NCBI RefSeq assembly: GCF_030515985.1
Contig: NZ_CP100376.1
Location: 2,234,665-2,249,564 of the forward strand
DNA: 14,900 nucleotides
Source: Corynebacterium accolens
GTDB taxonomy: Bacteria > Actinomycetota > Actinomycetes > Mycobacteriales > Mycobacteriaceae
Direction of reading: 5' to 3'
Shown: positions 1 to 6,206 of the stretch, piece after piece
How positions within the stretch are numbered: position 1 is the stretch's first letter
Layout: each line of letters begins with the position of its first letter
Program-made: the position numbers and the translations under genes
The notes under the pieces: model-generated
Seen by the model: only the letters and a program-made list of their open reading frames with translations
Told to the model about the DNA's origin: nothing
The model's database searches: none

Positions 1-205
1 CCCCGCCGAGAATAACGACGAGCGCAAGCAGCGCGCCGAGGAGGCCCGCCGCGTCGCGCTGGAGGCCCGGCGCACCGCGCTTAACGCCGCGCAGAGCGAG
101 CTCCTAGTCCTGCGCAAGGATCGGGCCTTCAATCCGGCCATCGTGGATGAGATACTGGAAGAGATCGACCGCATGGTCATCGGCACTAAGCACCGGGAGA
201 TTTAG
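1..205 (+). CDS. C-terminal end of probable Na+/H+ antiporter (CPA1 type), partial
   Basis: An open frame enters from the left edge (first full codon at position 2) and ends at TAG 203-205, giving the last 67 residues of a larger protein. The tail is charged and probably helical: a run rich in Arg, Glu and Ala is followed by LRKDRAFNPAIVDEILEEID, then a short end. A cytoplasmic helical tail with 'xAxxDEILxEID' spacing is typical of actinobacterial NhaP/CPA1 cation:proton antiporters, which exchange Na+ for H+ at the membrane. No membrane segment lies inside the window, so the family call rests on this tail alone. The next gene starts 3 bases after the stop, which suggests co-transcription. 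Confidence 0.5.
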   Translation, partial: PAENNDERKQRAEEARRVALEARRTALNAAQSELLVLRKDRAFNPAIVDEILEEIDRMVIGTKHREI

Positions 206-208
206 CCC

Positions 209-544
209 ATGGATCCACAACACTATGCCGAGCTCGAGGACGCGATGGACTACCTCTACGATTTCCTCGACGAGGACTTGGCGGACCGCGTGCGCGCCGA
301 GCGCGAGTTCGTTCCGGCGGGCTTAGAAAGCTTGCTTGCCGATGACTCCCTCGACGACTACGCCTGGCTCTGGATCAAGGATCCCGGGCCGAATGGCTTC
401 CGGCAGTACCTGCGCGATGGCGGTTATTCCGAGGCCGAGGTGCGCCAGACCTTCGCGTGGGCGCGCAGCGAGTGGGGCATGAATACCCCACCGCATATCG
501 CGTGGCTTAAAGAGGACGGCTACGAGCCGCCGCGCATCGATTAG
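209..544 (+). CDS. Small acidic protein of unknown function
   Basis: A 111-residue soluble, strongly acidic protein rich in Asp, Glu, Tyr and Trp, with no signal peptide or membrane segment. The start is well supported: GGGAGA lies 8 bases before the ATG, overlapping the end of the upstream gene, whose stop is only 3 bases away, so the pair is probably translated together. The first third is acidic and helical (repeated D/E-DL/DYL units); the last third holds a WARSEWG segment. I do not recognise the family. The neighbour suggests an accessory role near the cation antiporter, but that is only context. The stop codon overlaps the stop of the convergent gene on the other strand. Confidence 0.75.
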   Translation: MDPQHYAELEDAMDYLYDFLDEDLADRVRAEREFVPAGLESLLADDSLDDYAWLWIKDPGPNGFRQYLRDGGYSEAEVRQTFAWARSEWGMNTPPHIAWLKEDGYEPPRID

Positions 545-789
545 GCCAGGCGGTACGGCCCCGCCTTGCGCACCGCCGCATCAATGACCTCCGGATCTAC
601 TGTGACGGACTCAGCGTGCTTGATGACGACATCCGCGGTGGCATCCCCGGTCATCTCGAAGGTGGCTTGGCCCATTCCCGTATCAGCAAAGATGCCGTAG
701 AGCTTTTGCAGGCACTTGCGCACGTCATTGTCATTGCGGATGCCATCGATGGCGATGCGGGTTTCGGTGACAGAAGATTTATCAGTCAT
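541..789 (-). CDS. HMA-like (ferredoxin-fold) small protein lacking the CxxC metal motif
   Basis: An 82-residue protein starting MTDKSS. The pattern of an N-terminal beta strand (ETRIAIDGI), a helix (DNDVRKCLQKLYGIF), two strands (GQATFEMTG, ADVVIKH) and a final helix (DPEVIDAAVRKAG) fits the beta-alpha-beta-beta-alpha-beta fold of heavy-metal-associated domains. The metal-binding CxxC that normally follows the first strand is absent (GIRNDND instead), so metal chaperone activity is doubtful. A longer upstream reading is possible in this frame but would run into the neighbouring gene; the ATG at 789 gives a clean 25-base gap after the oxidoreductase stop, with AAGGA about 15 bases upstream. 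It probably shares the oxidoreductase transcript and may assist it. The fold call is an inference from the pattern. Confidence 0.65.
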   Translation of the reverse strand: MTDKSSVTETRIAIDGIRNDNDVRKCLQKLYGIFADTGMGQATFEMTGDATADVVIKHAESVTVDPEVIDAAVRKAGPYRLA

Positions 790-814
790 AGAAACAGATT
801 CTAATCCTTCGGTG

Positions 815-2419
815 CTAGATGCGGCCGTTGAAGGCCTGGAGCGCGGAATCCTCGCGGGTGCCGCCGCGGCCATCGCCGTAGTCGGCGTAATCACCAATCC
901 AGGCAATCCGCGATACCCACTTCACGGCCTTATACCCGTGGTTCGATTCCACGCGGGCGCGCACTGGGGCGCCCAAGTGCAGATCGATGTCCTGGTCATT
1001 GCGCGAAATCGCCAAAATGGACTGATTCTCCATGGCGGTCTCGATATCGAAGGCCGCGTAGAAAGGCTCGCGCGGGCGGTTATCGTACATCTTTTGCGCC
1101 AAGCCATAAGACTCGATGAGCACGTAATTGGCGCCTTCGGGGCGGGGGCAGAGTAGCTCGAGGACATCGGCAAGCTTGGGCCCTCCCCACTTGGAGGTCG
1201 CAGACCACCCCTGCATGCAGGTATGCGTGGCGATGTAGGACGTTTGCGGCAGCTCGCGCAACTGCTCAAGGGTGACGGTCTTTTCGGTGCCGTTGACATC
1301 ATCGGCCACGGTAATGGCGTAGTTCTCCCAGCCATTGCGCTTGTACTCGGTCCACTCAGGGGATTCCTTCTCCGTCGGCGGCAGGCCGTTGGTCCAGTGG
1401 AAGGAGGAAATGGGCATCGGCGAGTCCTTGGTCTCCTTGGGCTTGCGCGGGTGGAAGTGGTTCAGCGAAAGCTTGCGGCCGATTTCGGTGAACGAGACCA
1501 AGAAATTATGCGCCCGGGCGCGGTCCGCCAAGGTCCAATAGGACAGGGCAATCCAGAAGATGATGACCGCCACGATGGTGATGACGACGGTGGTAAAGGC
1601 CTGCACATAGCGCTCGGTGGAGACGTCACCGAAGACGATGTGGACCATGTTGTACTCGCGGTGCACGAAGAAGACCAGCACCACGTGGACCAGGATGAAC
1701 GCGGACATCAAGACCATGCCGATAAAGTGCAGCGACCGCGCACCTTGGTGGCCGCCCAGCATCTTTACAAACCACGGGAAGCGCACGCGGATGGCCGGCG
1801 ACATCCCCAGGCCGGTCACCATCATGAAGGGCGCAACGATGAAGATGACGAAGGCGTAGGCGAGTTGCTGGAGGGCATCGTATGGCGTGAAGTGCTCGAT
1901 GCCGGGCGCGCTGAGGCTGATATAGACCTTGAAGGTATCCCACGCCTCCGGGATGATGTCCCAGGAGGTGGGGATGAGGCGCTGCCACAGGCCGGTGGCA
2001 AAGAGCAGCACGACGTACACCAGGCCATTGAGGACCCACAGCATGACCGAAAGGCCGTGCCAGTGGCGGCCCAGGCCAATGTTTTCGCGGCCCGGCAGCG
2101 CCACGACCGGTGACCACGAAAGCTCGTCCATCAAAGAGGTATATACGCCCTCTTCCTTGGGCAGCTTGCGCTTGGTAAAACGCAGCCATTCGGTGCCAGG
2201 CGCGCAGTCATTGCGCCACCACAGGCGCGGCATGGAAGAAAGCATTTCCAGCCCGGAGCGCAAGAGCATGCCGATGAGTACAAAGTTGATGAGGTGCGTC
2301 GCGCGAAGCCACAAAGGAAAATCGGGGTTTTCGCCGAGAGCCAAGACATAGTCCATGGGGAGCGTCCTAGGGAGATAGTTTATGGGAAAAGGGCTATCTC
2401 TATTTTGACGGCTTTTCAT
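815..2419 (-). CDS. Membrane molybdopterin-dependent oxidoreductase with cytochrome b-like N-terminus
   Basis: A 534-residue fusion of two modules. Residues ~38-295 form a cytochrome b561-like membrane part with about five helices (near 40-57, 121-141, 185-205, 230-252, 273-295) and candidate heme histidines H42, H119/H121, H231 and H245. Residues ~335-515 form a sulfite-oxidase-type molybdopterin domain: Cys401 in THTCMQGWSATSKWGG is the expected molybdenum ligand, and GYKAVKWV near 495-502 is a family hallmark. Such proteins pass electrons between a periplasm-side or cytoplasmic Mo centre and the quinone pool; the substrate cannot be read from sequence. Two starts are possible: ATG at 2419 or ATG at 2356 (MDYVLALG). 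Neither has a clear ribosome-binding site, and family proteins usually begin close to the second. It is followed by the HMA-like gene 25 bases downstream. Confidence 0.85.
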   Translation of the reverse strand: MKSRQNRDSPFPINYLPRTLPMDYVLALGENPDFPLWLRATHLINFVLIGMLLRSGLEMLSSMPRLWWRNDCAPGTEWLRFTKRKLPKEEGVYTSLMDELSWSPVVALPGRENIGLGRHWHGLSVMLWVLNGLVYVVLLFATGLWQRLIPTSWDIIPEAWDTFKVYISLSAPGIEHFTPYDALQQLAYAFVIFIVAPFMMVTGLGMSPAIRVRFPWFVKMLGGHQGARSLHFIGMVLMSAFILVHVVLVFFVHREYNMVHIVFGDVSTERYVQAFTTVVITIVAVIIFWIALSYWTLADRARAHNFLVSFTEIGRKLSLNHFHPRKPKETKDSPMPISSFHWTNGLPPTEKESPEWTEYKRNGWENYAITVADDVNGTEKTVTLEQLRELPQTSYIATHTCMQGWSATSKWGGPKLADVLELLCPRPEGANYVLIESYGLAQKMYDNRPREPFYAAFDIETAMENQSILAISRNDQDIDLHLGAPVRARVESNHGYKAVKWVSRIAWIGDYADYGDGRGGTREDSALQAFNGRI

Positions 2420-2439
2420 GGATTAAACAAGCAGGGCGG

Positions 2440-2461
2440 ATTCTAGGGGTCGTTGCAACGA
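2440..2461 (-). promoter_or_regulatory. Possible promoter -10 with 12-bp palindromic operator
   Basis: Reading leftward, TAGAAT (2445-2440) could be a -10 element about 20 bases before the upstream start at 2419. Just upstream sits the perfect palindrome TCGTTGCAACGA (2450-2461), placed where a repressor would cover the -35 to -10 spacer. No good -35 hexamer is visible. The palindrome is seen directly; its operator role is inferred. Confidence 0.3.
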
Positions 2462-2483
2462 TGATGGTTATTTTGGTGTGATA

Positions 2484-2729
2484 CTACCGGTTTGTGTCAG
2501 GGCGTTGCCGAGACAAATTCCTCTGTGCTGCACGCACGAACTTAGCGAGTATGCCGGCATCGCGGGCCAGTGGGGAAGTAGCGGGCAGTTCTGCCAGTAT
2601 TGCTTGCAGGTGTTTGACTGCGCTGTTGGAGCCGTCTCGCGCGTACTCGTAGTCTCCACCGTGTCCGTGGGCTTTGATGAATAGGGCGCACAGGTGTGCG
2701 TCCTGAGCTTCATGAATAATGTCAACCAT
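2484..2729 (-). CDS. Small hypothetical protein
   Basis: An 81-residue soluble protein starting MVDIIHEAQ. A good AGGAG lies 10 bases before the ATG at 2729, and a further G-rich stretch touches the start. An alternative GTG at 2750 would add seven residues and overlap the stop of the upstream small gene. The sequence looks protein-like (helical DAHLCALFIKAHGHGG, then KHLQAILAEL and ILAKFVRAAQRN) with no signal peptide. I do not recognise a family; helix pattern and His/Asp content do not point to one activity. It follows the small membrane protein gene closely, so the two probably form an operon that lies between the oxidoreductase unit and the IS remnant. Confidence 0.55.
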   Translation of the reverse strand: MVDIIHEAQDAHLCALFIKAHGHGGDYEYARDGSNSAVKHLQAILAELPATSPLARDAGILAKFVRAAQRNLSRQRPDTNR

Positions 2730-2742
2730 TCCCCCAGATCTC

Positions 2743-3018
2743 CTAGTCACCCCTTTTCCAAGTGCTTTTTATTTTTCCCGAAGCCCGCCACGCTATGACC
2801 AAGTTAACGACCTGAACGGAGGTTAGCCTCATAATCCAACCGACCCCTTTTTGTTCGGACTCCGCCTGTTTCGTGATGTTTACGTCACTACATTCAGCAG
2901 GATCGGGCTTACTACATTCAGCAGGATCGGGCTTCCCAGAGGTGAGAATTGCGATTGTGCATACAAGTCCCATAAAAAGAGGGACAAATATGGGAAACTT
3001 TGTTGTACTAGTCACCAT
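2743..3018 (-). CDS. Small putative membrane protein with duplicated octapeptide
   Basis: A 91-residue product with one clear hydrophobic segment near residues 8-26 (FPIFVPLFMGLVCTIAIL) and a second weaker one near 62-77. Right after the first helix there is an exact duplication of KPDPAECS, caused by a 24-bp tandem repeat in the DNA. The start ATG at 3018 has only a weak TAGG upstream. The proposed left end of the IS remnant is only some 27 bases upstream of the start, so its native promoter may have been lost. I do not recognise a family. The C-terminus is basic (KIKSTWKRG). The tight junction with the next small gene supports a real two-gene unit, but the coding status is less certain than for its partner. 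Confidence 0.4.
   Translation of the reverse strand: MVTSTTKFPIFVPLFMGLVCTIAILTSGKPDPAECSKPDPAECSDVNITKQAESEQKGVGWIMRLTSVQVVNLVIAWRASGKIKSTWKRGD
2887..2934 (+). repeat. Perfect 24-bp tandem duplication
   Basis: Two identical, directly adjacent 24-base copies (2887-2910 and 2911-2934), each starting ACTACATTCAGC. The unit is a multiple of three and, on the minus strand, encodes KPDPAECS twice in the small membrane protein. Perfect identity suggests a recent slippage event or an actively varying repeat. Confidence 0.9.
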
Positions 3019-3045
3019 AAACAGGCCTATGCCGACTAGCAGTAG

Positions 3046-3329
3046 TGAGGTTACCCTCGTTTAGTGGACACCCGATTAGTACGGATCTTGTGTCCGTAGG
3101 AGAGGATGTTCATTGTGAGTTCGTCAAGGAAGAAGTACACCCCGGAGTACCGGCAGGAGGCCGCCAGACTGGTCATTGAGTCTGGGCGCCCAATCGCTCA
3201 TCAACACCAAGCGCTTGCACTCGTGGTGCGGCTATCGCTCGCCGAACGCCTTCGAAGCCGCCGGATCAGCTACACTTACTATCGCATCTTGATTAAATCC
3301 CCGTGTCCACTTTCCGGGGTTCGGGCCCA
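3046..3329 (+). mobile_element. Internally deleted IS3-family element (MITE-like remnant)
   Basis: The block is framed by inverted AGTGGACAC (3063-3071) and GTGTCCACT (3303-3311). Extending outwards, both ends begin with TG and show partial complementarity (TGAGG.. on the left; reverse-complement TGGGCC.. on the right, ending at 3329), which is how IS3 ends usually look. Inside, the first ~30 codons of an OrfA are joined directly to the last ~30 codons of an OrfB, so most of a normal ~1.3-kb element is missing. I see no target-site duplication. The flanks do not join into one gene, because the right flank is a siderophore permease and the left flank is unrelated. Outer limits are approximate. 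Confidence 0.7.
3106..3292 (+). pseudogene. IS3-family transposase remnant (OrfA start joined to OrfB end)
   Basis: From a start at 3106 or, more likely, GTG 3115 (GGAGAGG just upstream), the frame encodes SSRKKYTPEYRQEAARLVIE, the classic N-terminus of an IS3 OrfA helix-turn-helix protein. Near 3198-3203 the homology switches frame to NTKRLHSWCGYRSPNAFEA, the classic C-terminus of the OrfB DDE integrase, ending at TGA 3290-3292. All catalytic Asp/Glu residues are lost, so the product cannot transpose. A copy of this size could only be moved by a related full-length transposase elsewhere. Confidence 0.75.
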
Positions 3330-3508
3330 CCGAAAGAGATTGGATAATCTCCCAGCGTGATAGATAAGGGCACTAGAAGTAGGGCCAATATGGCGAGGAT
3401 GAAAGTGGCAGATAGCTGCCACGGGCGCCAAACAGCTGAGAGCTCAAATAGTTTTGTGCCAATGCGGAAGGCGGGGCGGCCTGGGACAGTATTGCGGTGA
3501 CCATTCAT
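3293..3508 (-). pseudogene. N-terminal fragment of second FecCD siderophore permease
   Basis: The ATG at 3508 overlaps the stop of the upstream permease (ATGA), the usual translationally coupled arrangement of FepD-FepG pairs. The first 60 residues are a good FepG start: a basic N-terminus, one hydrophobic helix (~33-50) and the family signature ITLGDYPISFG. After SFG the frame runs into the IS end and continues with about 11 unrelated residues to a stop. A complete protein would have about 340 residues and 8-10 helices. The rest of this gene and the ABC ATPase gene expected behind it are absent from the window, so an IS-edge deletion most likely removed them. Confidence 0.8.
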
Positions 3509-4572
3509 AGCGCTACCCCCTTCCGCCGGAAGACAAGCACGAAGAATAATGGAGCGCCAATAAAAGCGACGACGATTCCTACTGGTAACTCGCCTGGACG
3601 TGCGATGATTCGGCCAATGACATCAGCTAGCACCAGTAGCGTGGCACCTAATAGGGCGGAATACGGCAAAATCCACCGATAGTCAGGACCCGTGATGGCA
3701 CGTACCAAGTGCGGCACTATCAAGCCAATGAACCCAACTGGTCCTGCCATAGCGGTCGCAGCACCCGCAAGCAGAGAGATAAGGACCATGCCGAAGAGGC
3801 GAGCCCGATCGGTTCGACCACCGAGACTTTGAGCTACATCGTCACCGAGGCTGAGTAAATTTAGAGACGGCGCAGAAGCAAAGGCTAAAACGATACCCAA
3901 GACCAAAAATGGTAATACTCCCCAAAAGACGTCTAGACCACGTCCCGCTACCGAACCTACGGTCCAAAAACGCATACGGTCCAGGTTGGCCTCTTCTGCC
4001 AGAATGAGGCCTGTAGTGATCGAATTCAACACGGCAGATAAGGCTGCGCCACTAAGCGTAAGAGTGAGCGAACTAGCATTGCCTCCATTGATGCGTCCCA
4101 GGCCGAAGACAATGATGGTTGCACTTACAGCGCCCAAGAAGGCAGCCGCAGTTGTTGCAAACATACTGATCGATCCAAAGACTGCGAAACTGGAAACTAC
4201 AGCTAAAGCGGCACCAGCGTTGACCCCAAGAATGCCTGGATCAGCGAGCGGGTTTCGGGTGTGGCCTTGAATTAAAGCGCCAGCTACTCCGAGGGAAGCG
4301 CCCACTACGATTGCGATCAAGGTCCTCGGTATACGGAGCTCGAAGAGTACGCGCTGTTCGAAGTTTAGAGCAGTTTCACGGTGCGAAGGAACTTCTCTGA
4401 GAGCAGATATGACATCGGTTAGTGGAATACTTCTAGCTCCGACAGCGATACTCAAGCAAACTCCGAGGACGAGCAGCACCAAGCACAGTATGAGTCCAGC
4501 AACGCGTCGCGAATAGGTGCGGCTTCGAGGCACTTGGGCGCTGTTAATGCTGAAACTGGAATGAATACTCAT
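3505..4572 (-). CDS. Iron-siderophore ABC transporter permease, FecCD family
   Basis: A 355-residue membrane protein of normal family length. It would form half of the inner-membrane channel that imports a ferric siderophore delivered by the binding lipoprotein. Family features are all visible: a first helix near 25-45, RIPRT at 80-84, the NPLADPGILGVN loop at 107-118, and the conserved GPVGFIGLIVPH segment at 277-288 that contacts the ATPase, followed by the final pair of helices. The start at 4572 has only a weak AGGAAC about 16 bases upstream; no better start is visible. It overlaps the truncated second permease. Transcription probably starts at the DtxR-controlled promoter about 240 bases upstream. 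Without its partner and ATPase from this locus it may be non-functional unless other loci supply them. Confidence 0.9.
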   Translation of the reverse strand: MSIHSSFSINSAQVPRSRTYSRRVAGLILCLVLLVLGVCLSIAVGARSIPLTDVISALREVPSHRETALNFEQRVLFELRIPRTLIAIVVGASLGVAGALIQGHTRNPLADPGILGVNAGAALAVVSSFAVFGSISMFATTAAAFLGAVSATIIVFGLGRINGGNASSLTLTLSGAALSAVLNSITTGLILAEEANLDRMRFWTVGSVAGRGLDVFWGVLPFLVLGIVLAFASAPSLNLLSLGDDVAQSLGGRTDRARLFGMVLISLLAGAATAMAGPVGFIGLIVPHLVRAITGPDYRWILPYSALLGATLLVLADVIGRIIARPGELPVGIVVAFIGAPLFFVLVFRRKGVAL

Positions 4573-4814
4573 GATGGTCAGTCGAAAAGTTCCTGTTCTG
4601 TGCGGTAAGACCTGTGTTCTCTAAGACTGGCTCGTCCGGGGGTCAAGCCCATAAGAATGAGAAAACAGTCGTATCAGGCGTTTGGCTTGCGGTGGAAGTC
4701 CTTCCATCTCCTCAAAGAAAACTCCTGTTCCCACTTGGGGCTCACGCTGAGCTAGCGACTGAATTTGCGCGGTTAAGCGTCATTGACAACCTGGGAAGTG
4801 TTAGGTGTGGCACA
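4573..4814 (-). other. Long untranslated leader of the permease gene
   Basis: About 240 bases separate the proposed leftward promoter from the permease start. I see no recognisable riboswitch. Read leftward, one short frame at 4707-4621 would encode 28 residues starting MEGLPPQAKRL, with GAGGAG touching its ATG; the spacing is too short for a normal start, so it is only a weak leader-peptide candidate. No other gene is supported here. Confidence 0.35.
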
Positions 4815-4844
4815 AATATATGCACTGTAGGTTAGGTTAGTCAA
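4815..4844 (-). promoter_or_regulatory. Leftward sigma70-type promoter for the permease gene
   Basis: Read on the minus strand: TTGACT (4844-4839) as -35, an 18-base spacer, and TATATT (4820-4815) as -10. The -35 lies inside the iron box at 4832-4850, so a bound repressor would block RNA polymerase. Both hexamers are close to consensus. Confidence 0.6.
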
Positions 4845-4850
4845 CCCTAA
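4832..4850. promoter_or_regulatory. DtxR-type iron box 1
   Basis: TTAGGTTAGTCAACCCTAA matches the 19-base DtxR operator consensus (TTAGGTTAGSCTAACCTAA) at 16 positions by my count. It covers the -35 of the leftward promoter. In corynebacteria DtxR with Fe2+ represses siderophore uptake genes, so the permease gene should be expressed only when iron is scarce. Confidence 0.75.
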
Positions 4851-4873
4851 TACTGTTGGATAGATTGATGTCG

Positions 4874-4914
4874 AGCGCTTTAGGGGTGGAGAAGTGGTTG
4901 TAGAAGCGCTTTTT
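4874..4914 (+). terminator. Possible rightward terminator between the two iron promoters
   Basis: AGCGCTT (4874-4880) can pair with AAGCGCT (4904-4910) across a 23-base loop and is followed by a run of five T. The stem is short and the loop long, so this is weak. It could insulate the divergent promoters. Confidence 0.25.
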
Positions 4915-5015
4915 ATCTTCGGATTGCAGGTGGGCGTGCTTTCTCTACGGGAATAATTTTCCCTCTAGATAAGGCTGGTTAATGGCATATTGTGTTGATT
5001 TGTGGTGGAACACTA

Positions 5016-5044
5016 TTGCAATGCGATGTAGGTAAAGCTAACCT
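5016..5044 (+). promoter_or_regulatory. Rightward promoter for the siderophore-binding protein
   Basis: TTGCAA (5016-5021), a 17-base spacer and TAACCT (5039-5044) form a plausible promoter about 80 bases before the ATG at 5130. The -10 lies inside iron box 2, so repression by DtxR is expected. The hexamers are moderate matches. Confidence 0.45.
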
Positions 5045-5046
5045 AA
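5028..5046. promoter_or_regulatory. DtxR-type iron box 2
   Basis: GTAGGTAAAGCTAACCTAA matches the DtxR consensus at 16 of 19 positions by my count; the right half is perfect. It overlaps the proposed -10 of the binding-protein promoter. Together with box 1 it makes the divergent transporter genes an iron-regulated pair. Confidence 0.7.
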
Positions 5047-5129
5047 TCTAAAAGTTGCCTGCGGGTCTGTGAGAAATCCAGTGGAAAACGTCGAGGACAA
5101 CTTCAGGAAACCGACTTTAAGGAAAAGGG

Positions 5130-6110
5130 ATGGCAGTAAAGAGGAGAGTGCAGTCAGTTATCGCAGCCGCTATCTGCGCCGGATTGGTTTTGTCAGGATG
5201 CTCGTCGAACGATTCGACCGATGAAGCGGCAACCTCCAAAGTTGCAGAAGACGTGACCATTGAGCATGCACGGGGTACGGATACGTATCCGGTCAATCCA
5301 CAAAATGTGGTTGCCGTGGGGCCGGCTGTTGATAACCTGCTGGAACTTGGAATTAAACCAGCAGCCGTCGTGCAGAATGCAAAAGATAAGAACTCACCCT
5401 GGCGCGAGGGGAAGCTCGATGGTGTCAAGGTGATCGATCAGGCAGATTTCAAAACTCTGCCACAAGAACAAATCGCGGCAATTGAACCCGACTTCATTGT
5501 TGGGGATTACTGGACAATATCTGAGGTTAATTACAAAGAATTGTCTGCAATCGCACCGACTCTCGGCGGCATCTCCGATAAAGGGGAGGGGATTGGCTGG
5601 GAGGCACAGCTAGAAGCTTTGGGTAAGATCTTTAATAAGGAATCCGAAGCGAAGAAAGCTATCGATGAGGATCGGAAGCGTTTCGCTGACGTTAAGGAAA
5701 AATTGCCGAACCTCGCGGGTAAAACCGGCATTGTTTCTCAATTCGCCCAGGGATCCTTTGGTGCCGTTGCAGACCCTGAGGATCCGGGTGCATCCTTCAT
5801 CTACGATTTGGGTATGAAGTTCCCGGATAAGTTGACTGACGGTACGGTTCCAGTTGATAAAGGCCGCGTCACGCTTTCTCCGGAAAACGTATCCCACCTG
5901 GCCGCTGATTTTATGGTTATTTATAACCGCACCGGCTCAATCGAGGAAGTTGAAAATACTCCGGGATACAAAGATTTGCCGCAGGTGAAATCCGGTGCGA
6001 CTCTCGCTGGCGATGAAGCGGTCGTCGCTGGACTCAACAACCCGACGAGCTTGAGTCGAGCTTGGGTGCTGGATAAGACGATGCCGACGCTGGAAAAGGT
6101 TGGAAAGTAG
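5130..6110 (+). CDS. Iron-siderophore ABC transporter substrate-binding lipoprotein
   Basis: A 326-residue exported lipoprotein. The N-terminus has basic residues, a hydrophobic stretch and the lipobox LSGC with the lipid-anchored Cys at residue 24, followed by a Ser/Asp-rich linker. The remainder fits the class III (FepB/TroA-like) binding fold: HARGTDTYPVNPQNVVAVGP near the start of the mature protein, DNLLELGIKPAAVV, then a second lobe ending in a helical tail (SLSRAWVLDKTMPTLEKV). It would capture a ferric siderophore outside the membrane and pass it to the FecCD permease. AAGGAAAAGGG just before the ATG is the likely ribosome site. It lies divergent from the permease gene across two iron boxes, and is followed by a strong palindromic terminator. 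Confidence 0.92.
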   Translation: MAVKRRVQSVIAAAICAGLVLSGCSSNDSTDEAATSKVAEDVTIEHARGTDTYPVNPQNVVAVGPAVDNLLELGIKPAAVVQNAKDKNSPWREGKLDGVKVIDQADFKTLPQEQIAAIEPDFIVGDYWTISEVNYKELSAIAPTLGGISDKGEGIGWEAQLEALGKIFNKESEAKKAIDEDRKRFADVKEKLPNLAGKTGIVSQFAQGSFGAVADPEDPGASFIYDLGMKFPDKLTDGTVPVDKGRVTLSPENVSHLAADFMVIYNRTGSIEEVENTPGYKDLPQVKSGATLAGDEAVVAGLNNPTSLSRAWVLDKTMPTLEKVGK

Positions 6111-6173
6111 TCAAGGTCTGCACGACTCCGACGCCTGCTAGATGGGGCTCAGCCCGTTGCAGCAGGTAGTCAT

Positions 6174-6206
6174 GAACGCCTTCCGATGCATCGGAAGGCG
6201 TTCTCT
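6174..6206 (+). terminator. Perfect 30-base palindromic terminator
   Basis: Positions 6174-6188 and 6189-6203 are exact reverse complements (core TTCCGATGCATCGGAA), giving a very stable hairpin about 60 bases after the binding-protein stop. The T-tract is short (TCTT), so it may act as a terminator or as an RNA-stabilising 3' hairpin. Confidence 0.7.

Noticed and set aside
716..1156. 146-codon plus-strand frame across the oxidoreductase gene
   Set aside because: It is antisense to the molybdopterin domain, which carries the family motifs.
1223..2113. 296-codon plus-strand frame rich in His and Asp
   Set aside because: It is a shadow of the GC-rich oxidoreductase gene in reverse; its His/Asp-rich pattern is a coding artefact.
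2887..2934. CRISPR-like repeat
   Set aside because: It has only two copies with no spacer between them; a simple tandem duplication.
4614..4835. 73-codon plus-strand frame between the permease and binding-protein genes
   Set aside because: It has no ribosome site or family content and lies in the leader of the leftward promoter, ending within the iron box.
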